A stretch of DNA of 64,000 nt from the NCBI RefSeq assembly GCF_029962835.1, contig NC_080577.1, positions 7,416,501 to 7,480,500 on the forward strand, read 5' to 3'. Below the pieces are notes generated by a model. It had not been told where the DNA came from and made no database searches. It worked only from the letters and a program-made list of their open reading frames with translations. How positions within the stretch are numbered: position 1 is the stretch's first letter; each line of letters begins with the position of its first letter. Positions 12,360 through 23,636 of this stretch are shown one piece after another. The position numbers and the translations under genes are program-made. Origin of the DNA: Magnolia sinica. Its lineage: Eukaryota > Streptophyta > Magnoliopsida > Magnoliales > Magnoliaceae.

Positions 12360-13115
12360 AATATTAGCTAGGTTTGGGGTGGTCCACTTGTGTAGGCCCC
12401 ACCTTGATGTATGTATTAAATCCACACCATCCATTCCTGTCTCAAGCCATTTTTAGACGTTGAGCCCAAAGATGGGACCGATCAGATTTTCAGGCGGGCC
12501 ATAACATGGCAAACAGTGAGTTTACCATTGAAATGTCCCATATTGTTTTTATCCACCGAAACAGGCCCAATATTGGGCTTGTTTTGTTTGTCGGGGGCCA
12601 TGGAGGGCCATTGGACGGGGCGGATTATCTGGATATGGACCCCACCTACGAAAACCATGGAATAACACAAAAATCAAAAAAAATATATATTAAACTGCAG
12701 CAGCTGCTGCTGCTGTGTCAGACGCAGCAGCGCTGCCTGCGCACAGTGCCCGGACGGGCGGACACACAGCCACCCACGGCTGCAACCGTGGGCCCCACCT
12801 TAATGTTTATCTCCCATCTAAACCGTTCATAGGGTGGGCCACCCCCTGAAGTGGGCCCACCCCAAAAATCAGCCAGATCCAAGACTCAGGTGGCCCACAC
12901 CGTAAGAAACAGTGGGATTAGACCTCTACCTTTGAAATCTTTTTGGGGTCCACAGAAGTTTTGGATCAGGGTGAAATTTGTTTTCACCCTTCATCTAGGC
13001 CCATGGGACCTTATCAGTGGGTTGGATGGCATAGAAACAATATGGTGGGCCCCACATGAAGCCCACAGTGATGTAAGTGTTTTATCTCCACCGTCCGCCT
13101 GGACGGTGTAGCCCA
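12360..13115. repeat. two partial foldback-repeat pieces inside the solo LTR
   Basis: 12380-12660 and 12785-13115 carry family marks such as 'gtgggccccacctt', 'ggtggcccacaccg' and 'aagttttggatcag'. They were part of the LTR when it inserted, or arrived later; no target duplication is visible. Confidence 0.6.
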
Positions 13116-13129
13116 CTGTGGTGAGTGTG

Positions 13130-13283
13130 CGTGCGTGTGTGGGGGGGGTGTATGTGTGGGTGCGTGTGTGTGCTGGTGTGTGTATATATATTTATATATA
13201 ATATTATATTATATATAATATTATATGTTATATGTATATATATAATATTATATTATATATAATATTGTATGTTACATATATAA

Positions 13284-13317
<34 letters not shown>

Positions 13318-13335
13318 TATATTATATATAATTTA
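13130..13335. repeat. GT-rich then TA-rich low-complexity tract
   Basis: A (GT)n-rich stretch passes into about 150 bases made almost only of A and T, with repeated ATATTATATTATATATAA modules able to form hairpins. Confidence 0.9.
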
Positions 13336-13349
13336 TTGATGGTGGGAGG

Positions 13350-13800
13350 CCCACCTCAGTACTTGTGGCCCGTGGTTGAGGCCCACTTTGATGTATATAT
13401 ATATAGAGCCCATGGGTCGAGGCCCATTTAATGTATTAGGGGCCCATGGGTCGAGGCCCATTAAGATGTAATGTGGCTAATGGGTTGAGGCCCATTTGAT
13501 GCACGTATGGGGCCTAACTGGCGAGGCCCATTTGATATATATAAGGCCCATGTGAGTAGGCCCATTTGATGCATATATGGGACCCAACTGTCGAGGCCCA
13601 TTTGACACATGGAAGGCCCATAAGATTAGGCCCATTTGATACGTTCTAAAGCCCACAGTTTATAGTCCATTGCAATGCACATAAGGCCCATTGGCGCGGC
13701 CCAATGATGTGGCCCACTTGATGAATACAAGGCCCATATGATATGGCCCATTTGACGTATTTAAGGCCCAATGGGACGTGCCTAAGGTCCATTGCAATGT
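13350..13800 (+). repeat. degenerate array of GGCCCATTTGAT modules
   Basis: GGCCCA followed by TTTGAT or TTAAT recurs about every 30-40 bases, roughly ten times, with variable spacers. GGCCCA/TGGGCC is the core of the plant site II element bound by TCP factors (established); use here is inference. Confidence 0.75.
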
Positions 13801-15223
13801 ACGATCCCAACATGATTTATGTAATGATGTTTACGTCAGGGCTATGCCTTGGGAGCAATGGTGGTTTGACGTCCACATTGCAAGTATAGTGTGGTTAAAT
13901 GTCCGCATTATGACTTTCCCTAGGGCCCATTGTTAGGCTCGTGCGTGTTATGTGTAGGCCGTCTAGGCCCACCTTCGTTATGCACGTCACCCATCCTATA
14001 TAGCATGTTTAATTCCATGATTCATGATCATATGCATCATATGTATGCTTGATATGAGAAATGACTGATCATAGCATATGTCTTTGGGCGGATTGTTTAT
14101 GTACAGCGGGTGTTGCCCTACATGAGCGCATGATACGCGCAGGATTGTTGTATGGTGGTTAGTGTGATTCATGCATTCGCATTATGTGATATAGTTACTA
14201 TACGCCTTAGCGACATCAGGATCGTAGCCTCCACACACGTATCGTGGTTGGCGGGATTGGATACCTAAAATCTTTTCTACATGGGGTGCGATAGATATCC
14301 CTGGGTGAAAGTCCCTAAACCCTTATGGTACCAGGAGGTTGCTCCAACGTCTAGACCGAGTGGATGCATGGGCGCTGAGTGCCGATTACCAGACGGTTGC
14401 GCTTTCCACTGTGTCGTAGTCGGTTGGAAGGGGGTGCGGCCTTACCCGCCCGAGAGTAGGGGGCAATGTTAGGCTGAGTCTGACCAGCTCGAGGAATGGG
14501 TCCGCTATTGACGAGCAGAGCCCGATATTGGCAGGCGGATAGTGAGGTCTTTTTCACTCACCTTATTGCGCGCGATGAGGTGGCAATCTGGCTTGGAGTG
14601 TACTAGACCCCGGTGATATTCCAGATTTGAGCCGTATTGACATGTGGACTTAGATGAGGATTTGTATGCTTGACTTGCATTTCGCATTGCATGGCCTTGG
14701 TATGGCCGACATCATTCTTTGCACTGCATGGCCTTGGTACGGCTAATGGGATTCTTAGCATTCATCAGTATGTTCCGCATTACTCTGATACTGCATAACT
14801 ACATTATCACCTTGAGCATACACTTTCACCACCCTCTAAGCTTTATATAAGCTTATGCACGACCGTTGCGTGCAGGTGACGTTGGATCGCAGTAGCGCTG
14901 AGGCTTGGACGCGTGGTTGATCTTTTAGAGCTCTTTTTTTTCTATCATCATTGTATTTCCCTTATGCTCATTGTACTTGTAAAGTTTTTTATTATAGTGG
15001 AAATGTGATGGAGTTTTTGGTTGTTGTTTGTGGGTTATGCCTTTGGTTATGCTTATTACGAATCAAACTGATGTACAAAATCCTCCTTCTGGCATCCCAG
15101 GATCGGAACCTGGCGAATGGGCGCTGGGGGTCGAGAATGGGGTTCTACGGAGGCTGTCAGTGCCGGATTCGGCGATCGGGAATTTTGTGAGCCCGGTTTC
15201 CGAGTTTGGGGCGTGACATTTGC

Positions 15224-16083
15224 GCTCTCATAACCACGAGTGTCCCTTTTGAAACTTTAAGGACACCATAAATACCAGTGAACTTGCACCCTATAGCCTC
15301 GAGTGCACCGAGAGAAATCAGAATTTTCTTCATATCAGGAACGTGCCTGACGTCAGTTAAGGTACGCTCCATCCCATCAAACATCTTGATACTCACTATG
15401 TCAATAGCCACAACATTACAGGCATTGTCATTGTCCATAAAAACCTGTCCACCATCACATTCCTTATAACTGGTAAACCAACTCCGATGAGGAGTCATGT
15501 GATAAGATGCTCCTGTGTTAAGTATCCACTCGTCTTTATGATTGTCATGTAAGTGACCAATTATAGAAACAGACAGAACATCACCACCAATTGATTCTTC
15601 ATCAGATGTGACCACATTGGCCTCCTTGGAAGAAGTCGCTGAATTTTCTTTCTTCCTTTTAGGATTTCTACAATCCTTCTTCATGTGTCCAGACAACCCA
15701 TAATTCTAACACTTTAATTTTCCTTTGCCCTTGCCCTTGGATTTGGATCTAAGTCTTGAGGATCCTGTACCTTGCCCAGAATCTCTGCCCCTTGTAATCA
15801 GTGCCTCAGAAGATGCCTCAATATTACCGTTTAACTTTCTCATAGCCATTCCTTGAAGGGCTGAGATAATGGTGTCAGCACTTAGGGTTTTATTTGCGGT
15901 GCACATCGTGTCCCTGAAAGACTCATATGATGCAGGAAGAGAATTCAACAATATACATGCTTGTTCATTATCTTTGACCACTTCCTCCATATCCAGCAAT
16001 TTGCACATCAATTTATTAAAGTTACTGATATGGGCTTCTAGATCTCTACCCTCTGCCATCTTGAAAGAATAACACTATAGCTT
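15224..16083 (-). mobile_element. copia protease and gag 3' part (fossil)
   Basis: Minus strand. Gag residues include GRDLEAHISNFNKLMCKLLD and LNSLPASYESF, a retroelement gag motif. They are followed by a GHMKKDC knuckle and the protease zone WILNTGASYHMTPHRSWF. The rest of gag lies beyond the nested element, at 25161-25455. Confidence 0.9.
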
Positions 16084-16950
16084 CAAGTTGTTCACTCCCC
16101 AAGTATAGGGTTGTGATGTAGTAATAAACTCGGTAAGACCGAGGTCAAATCCACAGGGACTGATACCTGTACGTTATCTGAAACCAAGTAGAACTAGAAC
16201 TAGACTAAGATATGATCTAAACCAAATAGAGTTTTAAGGAATAATTGTGGAATAATTATCTAAAACTTTAAGAAATTCAGAGGAAGAAACTAGGGATTCA
16301 GAGGATCTACTTGTAGAGATCAGGGAGAAATTATGCCTGCTTCAGAAATCATGGAATTTAACTAGACTTCCTTTGATATAGTTTTCAAGAGGTGAAAGGT
16401 ATATGAATTAGAATGGATTCCATCACCAAGCCATGCCCAGGAGACAAAGTAAACAACAGAATTAAACTAATTACCAACCACCCAACAATGTATGAGGATC
16501 AGGAAGGGTACTGTCATCCTACCATGCCCATGGGACAATGATGAACAACAGGGGTTCCTGACTTCATAAACATAAAAAAAGGGGAAAGAAATACTCAAAG
16601 CCATTGCAAACCCATTGTAATTTCAGTCACAACAGACCATAAAAGACTAAGAAAAATATTCCTTCAATAATCAACTATATCAAATCCAGTTTATGAATTA
16701 AAGGCACACAGTAAAATCTCCCATCTCGCTACAGGCTTCACCTCTTAGCCCTAGCTAAGAGGTTTAGCCACACATGAATGGGCTAAATTCAAATATCAGA
16801 AATAGAAGAAGGATAAAAGAAAGAGCCAAGAAAAAAACCAGGTCCAGGTCCAGCCCAAGCGACGCTGCTAGCAGCCAACCTCTACGTACTCTCTCCCGCA
16901 CCTTCACGTTTCTTCCTTTTCTTCAAAGCCAACCCCTGCCAAGAATTTTT

Positions 16951-17685
16951 CTCCAGCCATTCGTTGATGATATTGACTCGGATTATCATGCCCTGCGATT
17001 ACGCTGAATGTTGCGCTGATGACCGGTCTTATCCCTGGGTGACGACCCCAATGTCCGTCCGGATGTTTTTCCCGGGACATTGTCTGTCTGGATGTTTTAC
17101 CCGGGGCACAGACCGTCTGGATGTTTTACCCGGGTCGATCATTACATTCATGCATCCATGCATCTAACAAGACTGCATTTACTCTGTTTTGGTTGTCTAT
17201 ATGTTTTTATACTATTTCTTACCTAATGCGGCGGTGTGTAATCTTGAGGGGAATTCACACTGAGTTGGCCACTCATCCATCAAATATAAAACCGTACAGG
17301 TAGTACAGGTGGCTTAAGTGATATGCATGTTCAGACTTGATAAGGAGCGGGGTACGATCACCAGGAATGCATGACTGTATGCTTAGAGGAGCTGTGTGAT
17401 CTTGCGGCTCATATTTATATGCTTTCTATTATTTCTCATGTATTAGATCATGTAATTCTTGTATTTGTTAATGTTGGAGACATTGGTTTGTATAAGTCAT
17501 TTTGGGCAGCACTTGTATATTCTAAATGAAATTTGAAATTTCCCTTTATGCTACTTGTCCACTCTACGCTCATCTGCTTACTCTGATGAAAGAAAAATAT
17601 TATACCTGACCATCCTTTAAGGTTAACACTCGGGTTTTCGGGACACGGGTCATGTACTCGGGTCTTGAAAAGTCGGGGCGTTACA
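16951..17685 (+). repeat. 5' LTR remnant of the large-LTR element
   Basis: Matches 23530-24231 of the 3' LTR. It begins inside the 70 bp repeat unit of that LTR; the upstream 4.2 kb is absent. Confidence 0.9.
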
Positions 17686-19292
17686 GTTGGTATCAGAGCA
17701 TAGTTTGGACAAACTTGGCCTTGGGAAATGATCTTATACAAGCTTTGAAATGTCTCATGTTAGAATATTGGAAACTAGAAATTTGAACTTAGGTAAATCT
17801 CCCCTAGACTTAGGGAAATTTGGAGAACGTAGAAATCCAAACTTAGGTCCCTTTAACAATTATTAGAGTAACCATTTGAACTTCTGTAAATTTCCCCCCC
17901 TGTAGCTAGGAGAAATTTGAGAATATAGTAACTCAAAATTTTAGGCCCCTTAGAAATTGTTGGAGGACTGAAGAACTTAGAAATAAGCTTAGGCCTCTTG
18001 GAAAATTTTTGGTTTAGCCATTCAAACTTGGGAATGGAGACTTTAGTTCCCTTGTAAACTGCCAAAATAGTTGTTTGGACATAGGAATTAAACATATGTA
18101 CAAAATACTCACTATGGTATACACAAGAGTAGGTAAGGACATTCCTTCTACTTGACTTCCAAATGAAAATTTTCTAGAAATCTAGGATATGAACTTTCCT
18201 AAGAATTTCATAGCTGTGAATCACACTCTTGTAATAATCAGCAAATGGATTGAACTTAGGCTTGTAGAAATTTCCTTAACCACCATATTGAACACTTGAC
18301 TGAAAACAAATGTTTTCTAAACTTAAGGAATCATATTAAGAATCACAACATGAACTTCCTAACACATCTCTTTGCTTAGGAATGATATTTCCCACAAATT
18401 TCAGCACGTAAGAATTAACTAGAGGCAAAGTTACATGATCTTATAAGGTAAAATTTCAACCCTAGGCTAAGCATATTGAAATTATATTAGAAGTCTTAAA
18501 TGGACTTGATAACTTTTAAACCTAGGTCTTAGGTAGAAATCCTTGCCTTGAAATTTCCAAGTAGTACTCAGATAATCAGAGTGCGCATTGGAAGCGTAAT
18601 GGGCCACATAGTCTTATTCATTATGAAAATAAATGGTCAAATGATATTTCCCATGAACTTAGAGTAATCGGGGTCACGGATTGATGAAATCATGTTTATG
18701 CGATGAGTACGCGGTTTGACCTAAATTCTAAGTCTTAGCAAGTCTCAAAGATCTCAATGCCCTGATTAGGTAGAAGATCGAGATTTAATAGGATTATGAG
18801 TTGATACTAGTAATCCTTTGTTTTATGTAAGCGAAGGATTGATGTATTGGACTCAAACCCACTACAACCATTTGTCCGTGACAACTCGAACACGGGAAAC
18901 TAGAAAATCGTACTGTACTTTAGATAGTGGGGATTATCATTAAGGGTAGAAGAAAAGGAACGAAAAGACAAGATATTGTTAATAGCGGTCGCCTAAGCAA
19001 ACGTGTAATCTTAGTAAAGGTGATAGGACACTGGAGGAAGATAAACTGTTAAATAAATTCTTAGTATTGGTTAACGCTAGGATGGTTCCAAGTGTTTAGT
19101 AGGAATTGATATGCTAAGACTAGATGCTTAGGGGTATAGTACGTTGGAATATGTCTTGTTGACAGTGCAGGACATGATTGCACAAGTGAGAAATAGAATG
19201 CACTATTAAAATGAAATTACTAATTGTAATATTAATATTTAGGGATACACATAACAAATCTCGGGACGAGATTTCTGTTAAGGGGGGTAGAT
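17686..19292 (+). mobile_element. internal region of the large-LTR element
   Basis: Contains the primer site at 17687-17699 and the polypurine tract at 19280-19291. Between them is non-coding AT-rich sequence with imperfect repeats around 'aacttaggtaaat' and 'agaaatttgagaa'. No gag or pol motif is seen in any frame. Confidence 0.85.
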
Positions 19293-21287
19293 TGTAACAC
19301 CCCGTACTTTCAATACACGGGTGTTACCTTTTAAACCCACACTAAACTAAAAATTACTTGGGTTAACCAAAACGTGAACTCGACATACGCAGGATGGGGA
19401 TTCCCGTTGACATTAGAGCCATCCATTAGGGTCTTCAGGAGCCAGAATACTCCCTACGACAATCAGGAAGGTGAGACCACTCGAACACTCAAAGATTGAA
19501 GCCATTATGCTAGTTAATTCTGATGCAACACACTTGTCACCAACACTTTAGAATCCGTTAGCAACAAATAAAGCCTCCATCATAACTAATACCCTATATT
19601 AACCGTTGAAAAAGTCTATCAGGCCCACCTGATCAACGGATCTCGACCTATGGGCCAATGATGGCCCAAGGATGTATGTAACGGGCCGCCCAGGACTCAC
19701 TATCAACCCAAAGTGAACCAGGATCCCTGGGCACTGTCCCCCAATGCAAATGATCGGAGTAGATCATGGTAATCACATTTCAGCGGACCCCTACACAATG
19801 CATGTACACAAAGGGTGCTTGGGCACGAGGTGTACTAAACCCACTAGCTCGGTCAAACTAGCGCTGACCGAGCATTTTGCAAATATCTTCCGCTCTCTGT
19901 TTCAAACCGACCTACTTCAAGCCTGTAAGTGGGCCACCACAACCGTTTTCCGAGCGTTATAAACCGTTCAAATCTTTCATGGGACCCACACGATCAAAAC
20001 GGTATAGCCGTTTGATCATTTGTAAACGGACGAAGGAGATTGAACGCCACCGTCCAATCCATGCCAAAAACAGTCCGACCGAGGGCCTGTGAAAAAAGAG
20101 AGAGAGAAACCGACTTCCCCTTTGGGAAGGGCTAAGCTCGGCCGTCCACGGTAAGGACGATCACAACCGTCCGTCCCTCTCTCGCTGACTATAAAAGGAG
20201 GACACGGTAGCCCTTGAATTCGCACAAGTGAGAAGGAGAGAGTGCGGAGAGGAAACTCACCCCCCTGTTTTAAAAATAAGTAAGACAGGCAGCAACTGCC
20301 CCTGGAAAGCCGTCTTCTCTTTCGTTTTTTTTTTATTTATTCTTCTTCTTCTTCCTTATAGCTTCATGTCATATGTCTCTGAACCGGAACCATGCCAAGC
20401 AAATGGTTGGGTTCGGTCCAGCCACAGTAAAGTTGGGACGAGCCAAACAATGGCCGTTTCAGACCACATTACAGGCCTCATGACGAGTCTATTTTGAGCT
20501 CTCTGTAGAGTTTCGAAACTAGTAGAAATGTCGAGTCCCTATTTTTAGGCTGGAATGGAGCCAACCCATGGCCCTATTTTGGTCTGGAACTGAGCTGATC
20601 CATGGCTCTGTTTCAGTGGGGGAATCCGACCCTATTACAACACCGGTTTCGGCCTGACCTGAGCCAATCAATGGCAGCAGGGTGAGCTGAGAAATCGTTA
20701 GGATGAACCTCTGTTTTGGAGCTTGAAAACTGGCCAACTAATGGCCATACTTTCAAGGTGTATCAGTCCAGCAACGGCAGCATTTCTTAGGTTGGAGAAC
20801 AGTTAAGAGAAGGCCCTGTTTTGAGTTGAAGCTGAGCCAAACGGTTGCTCTGTTTGGAGCTGAACACTGGCCATCCATTAGGCCACCGAATGACCCTGTT
20901 TCGGGTTTTGTTTGAGCTAAAAATGGACGCCAATGGGAGCTCTCAGATGGCCCTTGATCAGCTTCAGTGCGGCCTCAAGGACTGACCGAGGATTGGGTTG
21001 TGAGGGGGTCCCAAACCGGACCGCTGCAACGAGTTCTAGAGAAGAACTCCAAACGCATGCAGAAGCACCTGTTCACGTGAAACGATGGTGGGCTGCGCCA
21101 TTTTTTGGGCCCTGCATAAATGCAGGTGGGCCTCACCCACCGTAAGTGGGCCAACCCTGACTGAGAGCCCTATATTGACCGTGGGGCCCACCAATCACAT
21201 GGGACCCACCTGTGAAGTGCATAGGTGGTGTGCGTGCACCAGAACGTTGAAGCAGAGGACGCCGAACGCTCCTCTGCCCAATCAGTT

Positions 21288-21990
21288 CACGTAAACTGAT
21301 TTGCAAAAAGTTGAGATCTCATCAGCTATGATGAGTCTGGGAAATCCGAATGGTCCACATGAAGCAGCACCTCATAAAACCCCTTGGTTTCAAATTTTAC
21401 TTTAAACCGAAACTTCGGTGGGCCGCAAGGAATGAAAATAGTTTCTTCCTTTAAATTGAAATTATTCTTGCTATGGCCCACCAGAATCTTGGGTCATGGT
21501 GAAAACTCACGCCCTGAGGTTTCTTGGGATTCTACATCTTATGGACTGTTCGGATTTGACACCAATGTTTACGCAGTACCCACACGTGAAGTGAATTGGC
21601 TGTGCATGCATGCGCCAGGGAGTGAAGATATGTAAGTTCACGTAAGCAACTGCAAAATTTCGAGATCTCCCCATGGCTGATGAATCTGGAAAATCTAAAT
21701 GGTCTACTTAGAGCAGAACCTCATAAAACCCCCTGGTTCCCATTTTTACGTTGAACCAAAACTTAGGTGGGCCATGGTTAATGCAAACAGTTTCTTCCCT
21801 TGAAAGTGCATTTATCTTTGCTATGGCCCACCATAATCTTAGATCAGGATGAAAATTTACCTCCCAGGGTTTCTTGGGATTCCACATCTTATGGACCGTT
21901 CGGATTCAGAACCCATGTCACAAGTGTGAAGGAACGCACGTATATTCATATTTGCATGGTGAGTCCTACATGTGTGTGGGACCCACTTTT
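21288..21990 (+). repeat. tandem duplication of about 350 bp inside the 3' LTR
   Basis: Unit 1 (about 21288-21640) and unit 2 (about 21641-21990) share in order 'cataaaacccc', 'ggtgggcc', 'gctatggcccacca', 'tttcttgggattc' and 'acatcttatgga'. Divergence is appreciable, so the duplication predates this insertion. Confidence 0.8.
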
Positions 21991-22264
21991 GTGCACGCTG
22001 GATACAGACCGTCCCGGGTCTGAATGTGGTGTGCCTGGACACACATCCACACCGTCCACACAAAACTCGTGTCATACATGTATAGTACACATATATATGT
22101 ACGTACGTACTGTAGGTTGCAATATCATATACATAACGGATATAGGGATACATTGTGTGATGCATATGTACTGTATACAATGTGTACATGTATACCACGT
22201 GAGATGTTATGTATTTGGTGTATACATTATATGCCATGGATACATACCTCAGATATATAAGGTA

Positions 22265-22265
<1 letters not shown>

Positions 22266-22346
<81 letters not shown>
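22266..22346 (+). repeat. (TA)n(TG)n compound microsatellite
   Basis: About 15 TA units followed by about 22 TG units. Confidence 0.95.
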
Positions 22347-22355
<9 letters not shown>

Positions 22356-23426
22356 TATGTGCTACGTATGTAATGTATACATGTATATTACGTGATGAAC
22401 CCGTCCTAAGGATCTAAGGAGAAGGATGAGGCTGATCTAGTGATCAAGTGGGCCCTGACTGGACCCAGTTTAATTAAAAACAAGGGTTTATGCTTAATGA
22501 GTTTGATTGCTTTGAGTACAGCCTAAGACAACCTCAGTCCAGGGTCTTCCTACCCTCCACCTATTCTTATCTGATCAAATTGGTGACTCATTATTTATTA
22601 TAAATAAATTGCAGGGAGTCACGTGAGTGGTGTAAAGTGCACCATCCCCCCAAGGAAACTTGCCCCCAGGAGCATTCTACGAATTGACTAGTGATGATTC
22701 TTCCCTTTGAGCTTTCCATCTTCTCATTAGCTTAAGTTATAGTTGTTATTTAAATTCATGATTAATATCTCTCTTTATAATCACATGTGTTAGCTAGTGA
22801 AAATTGAATTATTGTATTATATGCTTTATGATTATCCTGTATAACTGTTCATGCTTGTGGATTGCTTATGGAACTTAAACTGGTACATTAGTGGAAAATT
22901 CCCACATATGAATGTACACCCATACTTGGGATGTAACTTGACAAGTTGTGATCATAATGGACCTTCGACTTGGTGGTTATTGAGCGGTGGTCTAGATGGA
23001 CCATTGATGTGGGCCTACCATCCAAGGTTGTTGTGTCCAATGGCTTTCAAGGATGGTCTTTTATCGCACAGTTCTGATACTCGCCCTATGTGGCCTACTT
23101 TGATATCGCCCTATGTGGCTTTGTTCTAGTATTTCCCTATATGGGTTCGATGTTTTATTTTGTGCAACCATGCGATGGTAAGCCCCATATATTGTAATGT
23201 GATTGGTCACTAGTCGATGGGGTTCCATTAAACATCCTAAGGTGGTAGTCTCATGGGTCGGGGATGGTGGCAATGGGACACTATGCCCGAGCCGTCGGCC
23301 TACGCTGGGCCATGTGCTCCCCGTAGTGACCTTTGAGCTTACCTAAATTGGCTGGTTGTAAATGGATTAATAATGACTTGGCTAATCATGCATACATGGC
23401 ATATTTCGATGACTTGGATCACTCTG

Positions 23427-23636
23427 CCCTGCGATTACGCTGAATGTTGCGCTTATGACCAGTCATTCAATGACGATATTGACTTGGATCACTTTGCCCT
23501 GCGATTACGCTGAATGTTGCGCTTATGACCAGTCATTCGTTGATGATATTGACTCGGATTATCATGCCCTGCGATTACGCTGAATGTTGCGCTGATGACC
23601 AGTCTTATCCCTGGGTGACGACCCCAATGTCCGTCC
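23427..23636 (+). repeat. three 70 bp tandem repeats in the 3' LTR
   Basis: The sequence CCCTGCGATTACGCTGAATG begins at 23427, 23497 and 23567, an exact 70 bp period. The 5' LTR remnant keeps only one unit. Confidence 0.92.

Larger units (their letters stand above)
11053..15218 (+). mobile_element. 4.2 kb solo LTR inserted in the copia element
   Basis: Begins TGTAAGACCC, ends GGGGCGTGACA, and has the 5 bp target-site duplication TTTGC at 11048-11052 and 15219-15223. Removing it rejoins the copia integrase and protease regions. There is no second LTR, primer site or coding region, so it is a solo LTR left by LTR-LTR recombination. The TGTAA-type start and large size suggest a Tekay/Del-like chromovirus (inference). 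It contains a CT microsatellite, foldback-repeat pieces, an AT-rich tract and a GGCCCATTTGAT array. Confidence 0.85.

Noticed and set aside
11053-15218. Same family as the 4.9 kb LTR at 19293-24231
   Set aside because: The ends are similar (TGTAA...GGGGCGT.ACA) but the bodies do not align by eye, so I treat them as related lineages, not one family.
17686-17700. tRNA-Met gene signal
   Set aside because: Only the 3' complement of the tRNA is present, directly beside an LTR; it is a primer-binding site.
21800-22417. 205-codon frame with IYIYIY and CVCVCV runs
   Set aside because: It is the translation of a TA/TG microsatellite inside an LTR.
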